Notes: generated from the sequence alone by a model not told the origin. Counted from the first letter of the stretch, positions 26,604 to 35,842 are shown. The stretch: DNA of 64,000 nt from Salinicoccus hispanicus (GCF_009831115.1 NZ_WUUK01000004.1:232953-296952), one strand, 5' to 3'. Program-made: numbers and translations.

Positions 26604-27698
26604 CTAGGCGGGCAACTCGTATTTGAGTCGTGTATAGTGTGTAAACTCTTCACCGCGTCTGGTGAGCATATATCTTTCCTCGTCCTTCTCCATATACTCG
26701 TTTATCAACAGGTGGTCGATATGACGGTTGAACTGTCTGGTCGACAAATTGAAATGCGACATGATCTCCTCGCGGGTCAATGATTGATGGGACTGCTCGC
26801 TCATCAGCATCAATATCATGGCACGGCTGAATGCTTTCTTCTGCTGCATTTTCTGAATACGGCTGCTGATGAATCCTTTACTGTTGAACAGAAATACGAT
26901 CATGAATGTAATCAGTGCTACGAAAGCGGTGGTTCCGGCAACCGACAGGTCGAAATAGAAGCTGATGCAATAGCCTGCGACACTGTTCAGTACTGCAAAC
27001 ACGAGGGTGAGACCAATCATTGCACCGAGTCTTTTGACCATCAGATATGCAGTCAGGGCAGGGGCGACGAAGAAGTTGATGACAAGTATGGAACCGACGG
27101 CATCGAAGGCTGCAACTGCTGTGACTGAAACCAGTGTCATCAGTGCGTAATGTATGAAAGCGACGGAAAATCCGGCGATATATGCAAATTTTGGATCGAA
27201 GCTTGTCACTTTAAGTTCCTTATAGAACAAGGTGACAAAGATGATGTTGATCAGCAGGATGATGGACAGCTGCCAGAGCGCATTCGGAATGCTGAAACCT
27301 AATATATCAATACGGTTGAATGGGGCAAAAATGACTTCCCCCATAAGTACAACGTCCATATCCAGGTGCACATTGCCTGCGTATTTCGAGACGAGCATGA
27401 TGGCGATGGCGAACAGGGCTGTAAAGACAAACCCGATGGCCGCATCCTGGCGGATCAGTTCTGTTTTTGAAACAAGTTCAATGATATAGACGGTTGCCAG
27501 GCCGACAAGGCTTGCTCCAATGATGAGCCACGGTGAACGAATATCATTTGTGATGAAGAAAGCGATGACGATGCCGAGCAGAATCGTATGGCTGATTGCA
27601 TCGGTAACCATTGCCATGCCACGCAATACAAGAAAGACCCCAAGCAGGCTTGCAGCCAAAGCGGTGACAATCAGTACGAATAGGACTTCTATCATCAT
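26604..27698 (-). CDS. Manganese ABC transporter permease with C-terminal winged-helix extension
   Basis: A 364-residue ABC-3 family permease. The first ~275 residues form about eight membrane helices with the family motifs SHTILLGIV and VGSILVINFFVAPALTAYL. The last ~65 residues (from MLMSEQSHQSLTREEI to the end) are soluble and read as a small winged-helix-like module (LSTRQFNRHIDHLLINEYM, RYMLTRRGEEF). Similar extensions occur in Bacillus MntC and in TroD-like proteins; their purpose is not established. The start overlaps the stop of the upstream permease as ATGA. Staphylococcus aureus MntABC has one permease, so the second copy here is more Bacillus-like. Confidence 0.88.
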   Translation of the reverse strand: MMIEVLFVLIVTALAASLLGVFLVLRGMAMVTDAISHTILLGIVIAFFITNDIRSPWLIIGASLVGLATVYIIELVSKTELIRQDAAIGFVFTALFAIAIMLVSKYAGNVHLDMDVVLMGEVIFAPFNRIDILGFSIPNALWQLSIILLINIIFVTLFYKELKVTSFDPKFAYIAGFSVAFIHYALMTLVSVTAVAAFDAVGSILVINFFVAPALTAYLMVKRLGAMIGLTLVFAVLNSVAGYCISFYFDLSVAGTTAFVALITFMIVFLFNSKGFISSRIQKMQQKKAFSRAMILMLMSEQSHQSLTREEIMSHFNLSTRQFNRHIDHLLINEYMEKDEERYMLTRRGEEFTHYTRLKYELPA

Positions 27699-28573
27699 GA
27701 GCGTTCACCCACTTTTCTTTTGAGCATACTGCGCCTGAGCAGTCCTTTTCTTGCAAACAGTAGGGACAGGAGCACGATGGCCGACAGTACGAGTATGATT
27801 GCAGGTCCTGTGGCAATATCATTGGCCGCAGTACTGATATAGGTGCCTGTAAAAGCTGAAACAGCACCTGCTATACCTGCAATGACAAGTACGTGGATAA
27901 ATCGATCGGACCAGAGCTGCCCGATTACAGCAGGGGCGATCAGCAGATTGACGATAAGGATGGCACCAACGGCTTTCAAGCCGACTGCAATCAGTGTAAT
28001 TGTGATGGCCAGTATCATGAAGTTCATCATCATATTGCTGATGCCGATACTCCGGCTGTATACAGGATCGAATATATATATTTTGAGCTGCTGATAGAAT
28101 AGTGTAAAAACCAGCAGACTCAAGCCGGAGGCAACCAGTATGAGATATACATCACTGCGAAGCATATAGGCAGCCTGTCCGAATATATAGTCGGAGAGCC
28201 CCTGTGTACCTTCAAAGTCCGGGTTTCCCTGTACAAAACTCATCAGTGCCATGCCGAGTCCGAAAAATGAAGAAAGAACAAGGGCAAGGGCGCTGTCGAG
28301 TGTAATAGTCGAGTGTTCGGTGATGATCTGGATGATGAAGAATGCGATGATGCCGAGTAATAGAGCACCAAGCGCCAAAGTGAGCGCATCCCGGGTGCCG
28401 GCAAGCATGAAAGCAAGCACAACACCTGGGAAAGTGGCGTGGCCTACGGCATCTCCGATCAGACTCTGGCCTTTGATGACACTGACTGTACCGATGATTC
28501 CTGAGGCAATGGCAAGAATGACTGTCCCGAGAGCCACAATCATGAAAGTGTAGCTTGTCAGTATGTCACTCAT
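27695..28573 (-). CDS. Manganese ABC transporter permease
   Basis: A 292-residue ABC-3 family membrane subunit with about eight helices; family features are the GDAVGHATFPGVVLAFML segment and KAVGAILIVNLLIAPAVIGQL. It would pair with the following permease to make a heterodimeric channel. The frame is open to 28633, but MSDILTSYTF at 28573 is the family N-terminus, and its ATG overlaps the ATPase stop by eight bases. Translation is therefore coupled on both sides. Metal preference cannot be read from the permease; the MntR context points to Mn(II). Confidence 0.88.
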   Translation of the reverse strand: MSDILTSYTFMIVALGTVILAIASGIIGTVSVIKGQSLIGDAVGHATFPGVVLAFMLAGTRDALTLALGALLLGIIAFFIIQIITEHSTITLDSALALVLSSFFGLGMALMSFVQGNPDFEGTQGLSDYIFGQAAYMLRSDVYLILVASGLSLLVFTLFYQQLKIYIFDPVYSRSIGISNMMMNFMILAITITLIAVGLKAVGAILIVNLLIAPAVIGQLWSDRFIHVLVIAGIAGAVSAFTGTYISTAANDIATGPAIILVLSAIVLLSLLFARKGLLRRSMLKRKVGERS

Positions 28574-29291
28574 GAGCACCACTCGTCTCATAGTAGGCTT
28601 GTTTGATATTCGATTCATTCCAAATGGCTTCAACAGACCCTTCGGCGATGACGGTCTTATTGAGAATTACAGCGTAATCAAAATATTCTTCCACCGTGTC
28701 CAGCTGGTGATGGACGACGATGAATGTCTTTCCTTCCTGCTGCAACGATTTCATTACATCAATGATCAGTTTTTCAGTAGTGATGTCGATGCCTTGAAGC
28801 GGCTCATCCATGATGTATATATCTGCATCCTGAGCGATGGCACGAGCCAGAAAGACTCTTTGACGCTGACCACCGGATAGCTCGGATATCTGCCGATTTC
28901 TGAAAGTCTCCATTTTCATGGTCTTGAGGGCGGAAAGGGCAATATCTGCATCCTGCCTGTTCGTACGTTTGAACCATCCTTTGTGTACGTATCGGCCCAT
29001 CAGTACTACATCCAGTACGGTCGCAGGAAAATCCCAGTTGACTTCACCTTTCTGAGGCACATAGGCGATTCTTTTCAATGCATGTCTGGCATCCTTTCCG
29101 TCGATATCTATCTTACCGGATATGGGCTTGATCAGTGTCATGATGGATTTGATCAGTGTCGATTTGCCAGCACCATTCGGGCCGACAATGGCGGTGCGGC
29201 TATTGACAGGAATGGACATATTGACATGCCATAATGCGGGTTTTTCCTGATAGGCGACGTTCAGATCCTTTATTGTGATGAGTGTTTCCAT
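28566..29291 (-). CDS. mntB: Manganese ABC transporter ATP-binding protein
   Basis: A 241-residue ABC ATPase of the metal-import (MntB/SitB/ZnuC) group. Walker A is GPNGAGKST (about residues 36-44), the signature LSGGQRQR, Walker B IYIMDEP, and the switch histidine in VVHHQLD. The segment AYVPQKGEVNWDFP, with the manganese-type QK(G/S)xVDWDFP pattern, favours Mn/Fe over Zn. It lies 12 bases after the binding-protein gene and overlaps the first permease gene. GGAGG precedes the ATG. Confidence 0.9.
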   Translation of the reverse strand: METLITIKDLNVAYQEKPALWHVNMSIPVNSRTAIVGPNGAGKSTLIKSIMTLIKPISGKIDIDGKDARHALKRIAYVPQKGEVNWDFPATVLDVVLMGRYVHKGWFKRTNRQDADIALSALKTMKMETFRNRQISELSGGQRQRVFLARAIAQDADIYIMDEPLQGIDITTEKLIIDVMKSLQQEGKTFIVVHHQLDTVEEYFDYAVILNKTVIAEGSVEAIWNESNIKQAYYETSGAHE

Positions 29292-29303
29292 ACATTGGCC
29301 TCC

Positions 29304-30215
29304 TTATTTCAGATGATCTGTAATGGTATCGATATTATGCTTGAACATGCTGATGTATGTGTCTCCCTCACTGCCTGCTTCAGCCAGCGAGTCGGACAGC
29401 AGTGCGTCATCCCGGGTGCCGACGACTTCGACTGATCCACCTCTCGACTGGATGATTTCCTTCAGGCGCTGCATCCGGTCCGGATTTGTAGTGGTCTCGA
29501 CGAATACCGCCTTGATGCCGTTTTCCATGATCAGATCCGCTGTGGCTTCGATTGTATTATTGGATACTTCAGCATCTGTAGAGATACCTTGGGGCGCATG
29601 GACTTCAAGATCATAATTTGCAGCCAGGTAGCCGAAGGCATCATGAGGGGTAATGACGAGCCTGGAAGATTCAGGGATCTCTTCAATACGTTCCTCGACG
29701 TAATCATCTAGTTCATCCAAGGATCTGAAATACGCTTCCTTATTTTCAAGGAAGGCTTCCCTGTGTTCTGGGTAATCCTCGGAAAGCTTTTCACAGACGG
29801 TATCCATAGCCGACTTGTAGAGGGCGATATCAAACCAGAAGTGGGGATCTGCCTCGCCTTCGCCTTCCTGCAACAGGGAGGTTTCCTCAAAGCTTTCAGT
29901 AACGGATGTGCCATTCTCCAGTACATCCGCCATCCGCCCTTCAAAGTTCAGCCCCTGATAGATCAGTGTGTCGGCGTCCAGTATCAATGCCAGGTCGCTG
30001 GCTTTTGGCTGGTAGATGTGGGGATCTTCACCTGCAGGAATGATCAGTGAAGTGTCAAATGCATCGACACCCTCACTCAGAACCCGAACCATGTCATAGA
30101 TGAATGTCGTTGTAACTACGACATCCGGCTGTCCGTCCTCCTTGTTCTGATCGCTGCAACCATAAGAGAGCAGCAGAACTGCAGCCATCAAAAATAAAAT
30201 AAGTGTTTTCTTCAT
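29304..30215 (-). CDS. mntA: Manganese-binding lipoprotein of the Mn ABC transporter
   Basis: A 303-residue cluster A-I metal-binding lipoprotein. The signal peptide ends with Cys20 (LSYGC). Metal ligands are visible: His in EDPHIYQPKASD, His in ADPHFWFD, and a later Glu/Asp pair in FVETTTNPD and the C-terminal region, with ITPHDAFGYLA between. It lacks the long histidine-rich loop of zinc-specific ZnuA proteins, which supports Mn(II). It is the first gene of the operon, behind GGAGAGGAGG and a promoter covered by two MntR-type boxes. The symbol follows Bacillus use (MntA as the lipoprotein). Confidence 0.9.
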   Translation of the reverse strand: MKKTLILFLMAAVLLLSYGCSDQNKEDGQPDVVVTTTFIYDMVRVLSEGVDAFDTSLIIPAGEDPHIYQPKASDLALILDADTLIYQGLNFEGRMADVLENGTSVTESFEETSLLQEGEGEADPHFWFDIALYKSAMDTVCEKLSEDYPEHREAFLENKEAYFRSLDELDDYVEERIEEIPESSRLVITPHDAFGYLAANYDLEVHAPQGISTDAEVSNNTIEATADLIMENGIKAVFVETTTNPDRMQRLKEIIQSRGGSVEVVGTRDDALLSDSLAEAGSEGDTYISMFKHNIDTITDHLK

Positions 30216-30644
30216 GCTACACCTCCTCTCCTTTTTATTTAGGTTACCCTAATAAAAATATTTAGTCAAACCTAAAAATAAGACGCTATATTATCCTGCA
30301 ACTGATAATGTTGAATTTCGTATTTAATTGTTTAATTTCATATTGAGGGGAAAAAGAGAAGGGGATCGGCTTTCTTCAATAGAAGATACCGGCATGAATC
30401 CAAATCACTGTTAGAACGCCCCGGGTCATTTATCAAGAATTGATGATTTTCCTGACCTATATTCATATTAGACAGTTGAACAGCTTGAATTTCGTTTTGG
30501 AAACGAAAAATATGGGCGAATGGCAATCGAATCATGGCTTCGAGAGATGATGGCCCAGCCTTACCTTCAGTTGAAAGGTGGCCGTCGTCATCTATGATAT
30601 AATCGAGTTGAATAAATGCGAACATTTTCATAAGGAGGGGTATC
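30216..30644. other. Divergent intergenic region between mntA and malQ
   Basis: A 429-base non-coding region. Its left part holds the Mn transporter promoter and MntR boxes. The centre is AT-rich and has a perfect 8-bp inverted repeat TTTCGTTT-TGG-AAACGAAA at 30490-30508. The right end carries an extended -10 element (TGATATAAT, about 30594-30602) suitable for malQ, followed by AAGGAGG. A 151-codon leftward frame runs through the region into malQ but has no ribosome site or family resemblance, so I reject it as a gene. Confidence 0.55.
30238..30276 (-). promoter_or_regulatory. Mn transporter promoter with two MntR operator boxes
   Basis: Two near-palindromes of the TTTAGG-N4-CCTAAA type lie at 30238-30253 and 30261-30276. 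On the minus strand a candidate -35 TTGACT (30264-30269) and -10 TAACCT (30241-30246), 17 bases apart, lie inside boxes 2 and 1 respectively. Metal-loaded MntR bound to both would block RNA polymerase. The boxes resemble published MntR/DtxR-family sites of staphylococci (general knowledge); the promoter choice is inference. Confidence 0.7.
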
Positions 30645-32126
30645 ATGAAAAAGCGCGCCAGCGGTCTATTGATGCACGTCTCATCATTGCCTGGAAAATA
30701 CGGCATTGGAGATTTTGGGGAGCATGCGTACCAATTTGTAGACTTCCTCTCTGCTACAGGCACAAAATACTGGCAGATACTTCCGCTCGGCATTACGAGT
30801 TTCGGGGATTCTCCCTATCAGAGTTTCTCTGCTTTTGCTGGCAACCCCTATTTCATCGACTTCGATCGACTGCTGGAGAAGGGATGGCTGAAAAAGTCGG
30901 AAATTGTTCAGACGGATCTTGGTGAAGATGATGAAAGTGTAGATTATGCGAAACTCTATGAAGGGAAGATGTCCTTGCTGCATAAAGCGTTCCAGCGTGC
31001 CTATCCGGAGCTTGAGGATGAACTCGAGCGTTTCATGGCATCCCATGAAGACTGGCTGCCTGATTTTGCGTGTTTCATGGCCATCAAGAATGCATATGGT
31101 AATATTGCCTGGACTGCATGGCCTGAAACCTATCGGCTCCGGGACGCGGAAGTATTGCAGGAATTCCGCCGAGATCATAAAAAGAATATACACTTCTGGG
31201 TCTTTACCCAATACTTGTTTTTCGAACATTGGCATGATCTCAAAGTGTATGCTAACAAAAAGGGCATTCGAATCATTGGTGATATTCCAATTTATGTTGC
31301 GGCAGACAGTGCGGACGTCTGGTCACGTCCGGATCTGTACAAACTGGATAAAAATCTGAATCCCGAAGTTGTTGCCGGCGTACCGCCCGACATGATGAGC
31401 GACAGTGGCCAGCTTTGGGGGAACCCGATCTATAACTGGGAAAACATGAAGCAGGAAGGCTATCATTGGTGGATCAGACGTGTTGAAGAAAGTTTTGAAC
31501 TGTTCGACGCAGTCCGTATCGATCATTTCAGAGGTTTTGAAGCCTACTGGGAAATACCAGCAGAAGATGAAACAGCAGAAAATGGAAAATGGATCAAGGG
31601 GCCGGGTCTTCCATTATTCAAGGCAATAAAGGAAAAGCTCGGAGATAAGGAGATTCTGGCGGAAGACCTTGGCTTCCTGACGGAGGAGGTCTACGACCTG
31701 ATTGAAGCCACAGGCTATCCCGGCATGAAAGTGATGCAGTTCGGTTTCGGTGACGAGGATTCCGAATATATGCCGCACAACTATACAAGACACTCCATTG
31801 CGTATACTGGCAACCATGATACACAGACGATGCAGGGATGGCTTGATACTGCGGATCCCGCAGTTGTAGAGACAGCAAAAGACTACTTGAACCTTACTGA
31901 AGATGAAGGCTATGTCAATGGCTGCATCAGAGGGGTATTCGCGTCATCTTCCAACCTGGCAATCATTCCTATCCAGGATCTTCTGGGCCTCGATGACTCG
32001 GCCCGCTTCAACTGGCCATCGACCATCGGAGGAAACTGGGAATGGCGCATGACAGAAGAATCACTCAGAAAAGAGCATAAATCATATCTTAAAAATCTGA
32101 ACAAACGCTACGGGAGGTCATTATGA
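30645..32126 (+). CDS. malQ: 4-alpha-glucanotransferase (amylomaltase)
   Basis: A 493-residue GH77 enzyme that moves alpha-1,4-glucan segments between chains, releasing glucose. It starts with the family pattern RASGLLMHVSSLPGKYGIGDFG. Catalytic-region motifs are AVRIDHFRGFEAYW (nucleophile Asp), LAEDLGFLTEEV (acid/base Glu) and TGNHDTQTMQGW (stabilising Asp). Length is normal. TAAGGAGG precedes the ATG. It overlaps the glycogen phosphorylase gene by four bases, so both are made together for use of maltodextrins or glycogen. Confidence 0.95.
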   Translation: MKKRASGLLMHVSSLPGKYGIGDFGEHAYQFVDFLSATGTKYWQILPLGITSFGDSPYQSFSAFAGNPYFIDFDRLLEKGWLKKSEIVQTDLGEDDESVDYAKLYEGKMSLLHKAFQRAYPELEDELERFMASHEDWLPDFACFMAIKNAYGNIAWTAWPETYRLRDAEVLQEFRRDHKKNIHFWVFTQYLFFEHWHDLKVYANKKGIRIIGDIPIYVAADSADVWSRPDLYKLDKNLNPEVVAGVPPDMMSDSGQLWGNPIYNWENMKQEGYHWWIRRVEESFELFDAVRIDHFRGFEAYWEIPAEDETAENGKWIKGPGLPLFKAIKEKLGDKEILAEDLGFLTEEVYDLIEATGYPGMKVMQFGFGDEDSEYMPHNYTRHSIAYTGNHDTQTMQGWLDTADPAVVETAKDYLNLTEDEGYVNGCIRGVFASSSNLAIIPIQDLLGLDDSARFNWPSTIGGNWEWRMTEESLRKEHKSYLKNLNKRYGRSL

Positions 32127-34474
32127 CATCGTTACAACTCAAAGAAAGAATTGAAGGGAAAGCTTACGAAAGCCACGGCCAGTCCTTTTACGCATTGAAC
32201 GAAAAGGAACAATTCAAAGTAGTCGGCAATGCTGTAATGGAGTATGTTGTACCGAAATGGATCGAATCCAAAAGGAAGTTCAACAAGAAGAAGCAGGCAT
32301 ACTACCTATCAGCTGAATTTCTGATGGGTCGTGCACTCAGTAATAATCTGGTCAATCTCGGCATAGATGATGAAGTCAAAAGAACGCTTGAAGAGATGGG
32401 TGTGGATTATAACGCACTCGAAGATGCAGAGGATGATGCTGGTCTTGGTAATGGCGGGCTCGGTCGCCTTGCCGCATGCTTCCTTGATTCCGGCGCAACA
32501 CTCGACTACCCACTATCCGGATATGGCATACTTTATCAATATGGCATTTTCAAGCAGAATTTCGTCAACGGCTTCCAGGTCGAATCCGCCGACCCTTGGC
32601 TTGAGCATGGCAACCCCTGGTTGATCAAGAATAATAATGATACCAGAATCGTCGAGTTCAGTGATGCTGACAAGGTGGAAGCTGTACCGTATGATATGCC
32701 GATCGTAGGTTACGGTGGCGACACCATCAATACGCTTCGTCTATGGAAAGCCGAAGCAATCGACAAATTCGATTTCAGGGCATTTGATGAGGGTAAATAT
32801 ATCGATTCGGTAAAAGCCCAGGACGAAGCAGAGACAATTTCGCGAATACTCTATCCGAATGATTCGACAACAGAAGGCAAAAAACTCAGACTCAAGCAGC
32901 AGTATTTCTTCACTTCAGCGTCCCTTCAGGATCTGATGATCAAGTACAAGGCGGAAGGGCATAAGAATTTTGATGACTTTTCGAAGCTCCATTCCATCCA
33001 GCTGAATGACACTCATCCGGCCCTGGCCATTCCTGAACTTATCCGACTGCTTGAAAAAGAGGGTGTGGAGTTCGAGAAGGCTTTTGATATTACACAGAAA
33101 TCCATGGCCTATACAAACCATACACTGCTCGCAGAAGCGCTGGAAGTCTGGGATAAGGGGCTCTTCAAGTCAGTGCTGCCTAACCTGTATCCGTATGTTG
33201 AAGAAATCAATTCCCGTCTTATCTCAGAACTGAAAGAATGGCAAATTGACAAGGATGAATGGAATAATTTCCTGATCATCCAGAATAATGGCATTCATAT
33301 GGCATTCATGTCCATCTATGCAACGCGTGCAGTAAATGGCGTGGCTGCGATTCATACGGATCTGCTCAAAACCGATGTCATCAGTTCATGGCACAAACTG
33401 TTCCCGGACCGGATCGTCAATAAGACGAATGGCATCACACAGAGAAGGTGGCTGCTCCAATCCAATCCCCAGCTGAGTGAAATGATCACAGAGCTGCTCG
33501 GGTCGAAGGAATGGGTTACAGAGCTCAGCCAGCTGAAAGCACTGGAAGCAAATCAGGATGATGATCAGGTGCTTGATCGCTTCATCGATATCAAACACGA
33601 AAAGAAAAAGGAACTGGCAGAATACATCCAGTTCCATGAAGAAGTGAATATCGATCCGGACTCCATTTTCGATATTCAGATCAAGAGACTGCATGAATAT
33701 AAGCGCCAGCTGATGATGGCATTCTATATCGGTGATCTATACAACCGTATGAAGGCCGACCCTGAAGGGGAATGGACAAAACGGACGTTCATCTTCGGAG
33801 CGAAGGCAGCACCTGGATATTACATTGCCAAAGCAATCATCAAGTATATCAATGAACTGGCAAACCGTGTGAACACCGATCCCGAAGTGAATGGCATCAT
33901 CAAAGTGGTATTTGTTGAAAACTATGGTGTTTCATATGCTGAAAGATTGTTCCCGGCAGCAGATGTGTCTGAACAGATCTCCACCGCAGGCAAAGAGGCA
34001 TCGGGTACAGGAAATATGAAGTTCATGCTCAACGGTGCTGTCACAGTAGGTACGATGGACGGTGCCAACGTGGAGATTGTGGAAGAAGCGGGCAGAGAGA
34101 ACAACTATATTTTTGGTATGGAAGTGGACGAAGTCGTAGAAAAACGGAAAAACTACAATCCAGTCGATGCGATGAAGCAGACCGAAGGACTTGAACAGGT
34201 TGTCGAATCATTGGTTGATGGTACATTCCATGATAACAACACCGGCATGTTCCGTAATCTATACAACAACCTGACACAGGAAGATCAGTATTTTGTGCTG
34301 GAGGACTTTGAAAGTTATCGCCGGGTACAGGATCAGATAGCCGGAGACTTCAAGGACCAGAAAGCCTTCTATAGAAAAGGATTCATCAATATGGCCAATG
34401 CAGGCAAGTTTTCTTCTGACCGTACAGTGGAAGAATATGCAACGGATATCTGGCACGTGGCCAGACAGCAATAA
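32123..34474 (+). CDS. glgP: Glycogen/maltodextrin phosphorylase
   Basis: A 783-residue GT35 phosphorylase that releases glucose-1-phosphate from alpha-1,4-glucans using phosphate. Family motifs include YYLSAEFLMGR, DAGLGNGGLGRLAACFLDS, the NDTHPALAIPEL region, TNHTLLAEALEVW, and the PLP-lysine segment ASGTGNMKFMLNG followed by TVGTMDGANVEI. It overlaps malQ (ATGA). No glgC, glgA or branching enzyme gene lies in the window, so a maltodextrin role is as likely as a glycogen role. It ends at a GC-rich terminator shared with the convergent hemerythrin gene. Confidence 0.95.
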   Translation: MTSLQLKERIEGKAYESHGQSFYALNEKEQFKVVGNAVMEYVVPKWIESKRKFNKKKQAYYLSAEFLMGRALSNNLVNLGIDDEVKRTLEEMGVDYNALEDAEDDAGLGNGGLGRLAACFLDSGATLDYPLSGYGILYQYGIFKQNFVNGFQVESADPWLEHGNPWLIKNNNDTRIVEFSDADKVEAVPYDMPIVGYGGDTINTLRLWKAEAIDKFDFRAFDEGKYIDSVKAQDEAETISRILYPNDSTTEGKKLRLKQQYFFTSASLQDLMIKYKAEGHKNFDDFSKLHSIQLNDTHPALAIPELIRLLEKEGVEFEKAFDITQKSMAYTNHTLLAEALEVWDKGLFKSVLPNLYPYVEEINSRLISELKEWQIDKDEWNNFLIIQNNGIHMAFMSIYATRAVNGVAAIHTDLLKTDVISSWHKLFPDRIVNKTNGITQRRWLLQSNPQLSEMITELLGSKEWVTELSQLKALEANQDDDQVLDRFIDIKHEKKKELAEYIQFHEEVNIDPDSIFDIQIKRLHEYKRQLMMAFYIGDLYNRMKADPEGEWTKRTFIFGAKAAPGYYIAKAIIKYINELANRVNTDPEVNGIIKVVFVENYGVSYAERLFPAADVSEQISTAGKEASGTGNMKFMLNGAVTVGTMDGANVEIVEEAGRENNYIFGMEVDEVVEKRKNYNPVDAMKQTEGLEQVVESLVDGTFHDNNTGMFRNLYNNLTQEDQYFVLEDFESYRRVQDQIAGDFKDQKAFYRKGFINMANAGKFSSDRTVEEYATDIWHVARQQ

Positions 34475-34493
34475 AATACTTCAAAGTCATATA

Positions 34494-34525
34494 AATGGCC
34501 TGGCCGCATTTGCGGCCAGGCCATT
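34494..34525. terminator. Bidirectional GC-rich terminator
   Basis: A perfect 15-bp stem (34494-34508 with 34511-34525) with a two-base nominal loop between convergent glgP and the hemerythrin-like gene. Confidence 0.8.
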
Positions 34526-34528
34526 CTT

Positions 34529-34954
34529 CTAATCACCAAGCAGAAACTGCTCTTCGTCCCTGGAGTGGATTTCATCCACTATGATGATGGAGACCGAGTA
34601 GTCGATGAGCTTCTGGAAATCGACGGCTTCATTGGAAAGCTCGATCTTCATACGTTCAATCATAATGCGCATCAGGTCGTGATCGCGCGTCAGCTGCTGC
34701 ACTTTGTCATGGAGTGCGGGGTTTTTACTGACTGTTTCCTGATACAGTCCGTCCTCCTCTTCTTCACTTTCGGCATGTGCAAGAATGCGCTGTTCCACAT
34801 ATTCGATGAATGACTGCATCTCGAGAGCAAGTGCCTCATGTTCCTGTTTATTCAATAGAGTTTTCATATCCGTAACGTGGTCCTCTGCACCTCCCAGGCT
34901 TGCGTCATGAATCGCGCGGTGAGCATGAAGTTGTCTTAGTGCTGGTCCTGCCAT
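34529..34954 (-). CDS. Hemerythrin HHE-domain-like protein
   Basis: A 141-residue all-helical acidic protein. Histidine and acidic residues fall in a hemerythrin-like pattern: QLHAHRAIHDASL in helix 1, ILAHAESEEEEDGLYQ in helix 2, RDHDLMRIMIERM in helix 3 and DEIHSRDEEQFL in helix 4. This predicts a four-helix bundle with a non-haem di-iron site, possibly for oxygen, NO or peroxide sensing. It lies 24 bases downstream of an SDR gene on the same strand and ends at the glgP terminator. Family identity is likely, the ligand set needs a structure model to confirm. Confidence 0.75.
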   Translation of the reverse strand: MAGPALRQLHAHRAIHDASLGGAEDHVTDMKTLLNKQEHEALALEMQSFIEYVEQRILAHAESEEEEDGLYQETVSKNPALHDKVQQLTRDHDLMRIMIERMKIELSNEAVDFQKLIDYSVSIIIVDEIHSRDEEQFLLGD

Positions 34955-34978
34955 AGTATCGCCCCCATGATATAACTT

Positions 34979-35701
34979 TTATTTGTCTTCTTTTATCGGG
35001 TTGGTCGCCCACATCTGGCTTGTCTTGATGAATGTTCTTGGATTCAGTTTAAGCTGGCTGACGATGATGTCCGCAATATCCTCTGCATGCGTCATCGTCT
35101 CCTTTTTAAGACCAGTCTCACCAATCAGATCCGTCAGTACCGCTGATGGTGTCAGATATGACACTCTGATGTTGTGCCGGCGCATTTCCTGCATGACACC
35201 CTCCGTCATACCGATGACTGCAAACTTCGTCGCAGAATAGAGGGAACTGTTCTGTCCGCTTTTCAATCCGGACATGGATGAGATATTGATGACGTCTCCC
35301 TGGCCTTGAGTCTGCATTAACGGAAGTACACCATGCATCATGTGATAGATGCCGAATACGTTGACATCCATCATTTTTCGCAAGTCTTCTTCGGAACTGT
35401 CCAGAAAAGAAGTGGAGTTCATGATACCTGCATTATTGATCAGGATATCGATGCGGTCGAATGGATCGTTCACTTCACTGAGCATGCGATCGACATCTTC
35501 TTTATTCGACACGTCGCCATTCAGCCCGATGACTTCTACATCGTGCTTCTGAAGTTCTTCTACCGCACCCTTCAGTGTATCGGCGTTCCGTCCGATGACT
35601 GCAACGTTGACGCCTTCTTCTGCCAGCGCATGGGCAGTAGCGAGTCCGATGCCCTTTGTACCTCCAGTGATTACAGCATATTTCCCTTGGATTTTCTGCA
35701 T
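34979..35701 (-). CDS. Short-chain dehydrogenase/reductase
   Basis: A 240-residue classical SDR. The NAD(P) loop is TGGTKGIGLA near the N-terminus, followed by LINNAGIMNS, the catalytic Ser in INISSMSGLKSG, and Tyr-x3-Lys in LYSATKFAVIG. Its sequence is of the FabG/3-oxoacyl-ACP reductase-like group, but no fatty acid genes are adjacent, so a general carbonyl reductase is as likely. AAGGAGAG precedes the ATG. It is the first gene of a two-gene unit with the hemerythrin-like protein and is divergent from the kynurenine operon. Confidence 0.87.
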   Translation of the reverse strand: MQKIQGKYAVITGGTKGIGLATAHALAEEGVNVAVIGRNADTLKGAVEELQKHDVEVIGLNGDVSNKEDVDRMLSEVNDPFDRIDILINNAGIMNSTSFLDSSEEDLRKMMDVNVFGIYHMMHGVLPLMQTQGQGDVINISSMSGLKSGQNSSLYSATKFAVIGMTEGVMQEMRRHNIRVSYLTPSAVLTDLIGETGLKKETMTHAEDIADIIVSQLKLNPRTFIKTSQMWATNPIKEDK

Positions 35702-35842
35702 GAATTTTCTCTCCTTATTAACAAGACTTATAGTTTCATTGTAGCAAAGACGCAGTCGGCAGGCACTGATGAGGCTTTTCTTGTGTTAGAATCATTGTAT
35801 AATGAAAGAAAAAGGACATAGGACAGATGAGGAGGCAGTAAA

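Noticed and set aside
30338..30793. 151-codon leftward open frame across the mntA-malQ gap
   Set aside because: It overlaps the malQ start, lacks a ribosome site and resembles no family; the non-coding explanation with promoter and operators fits better.
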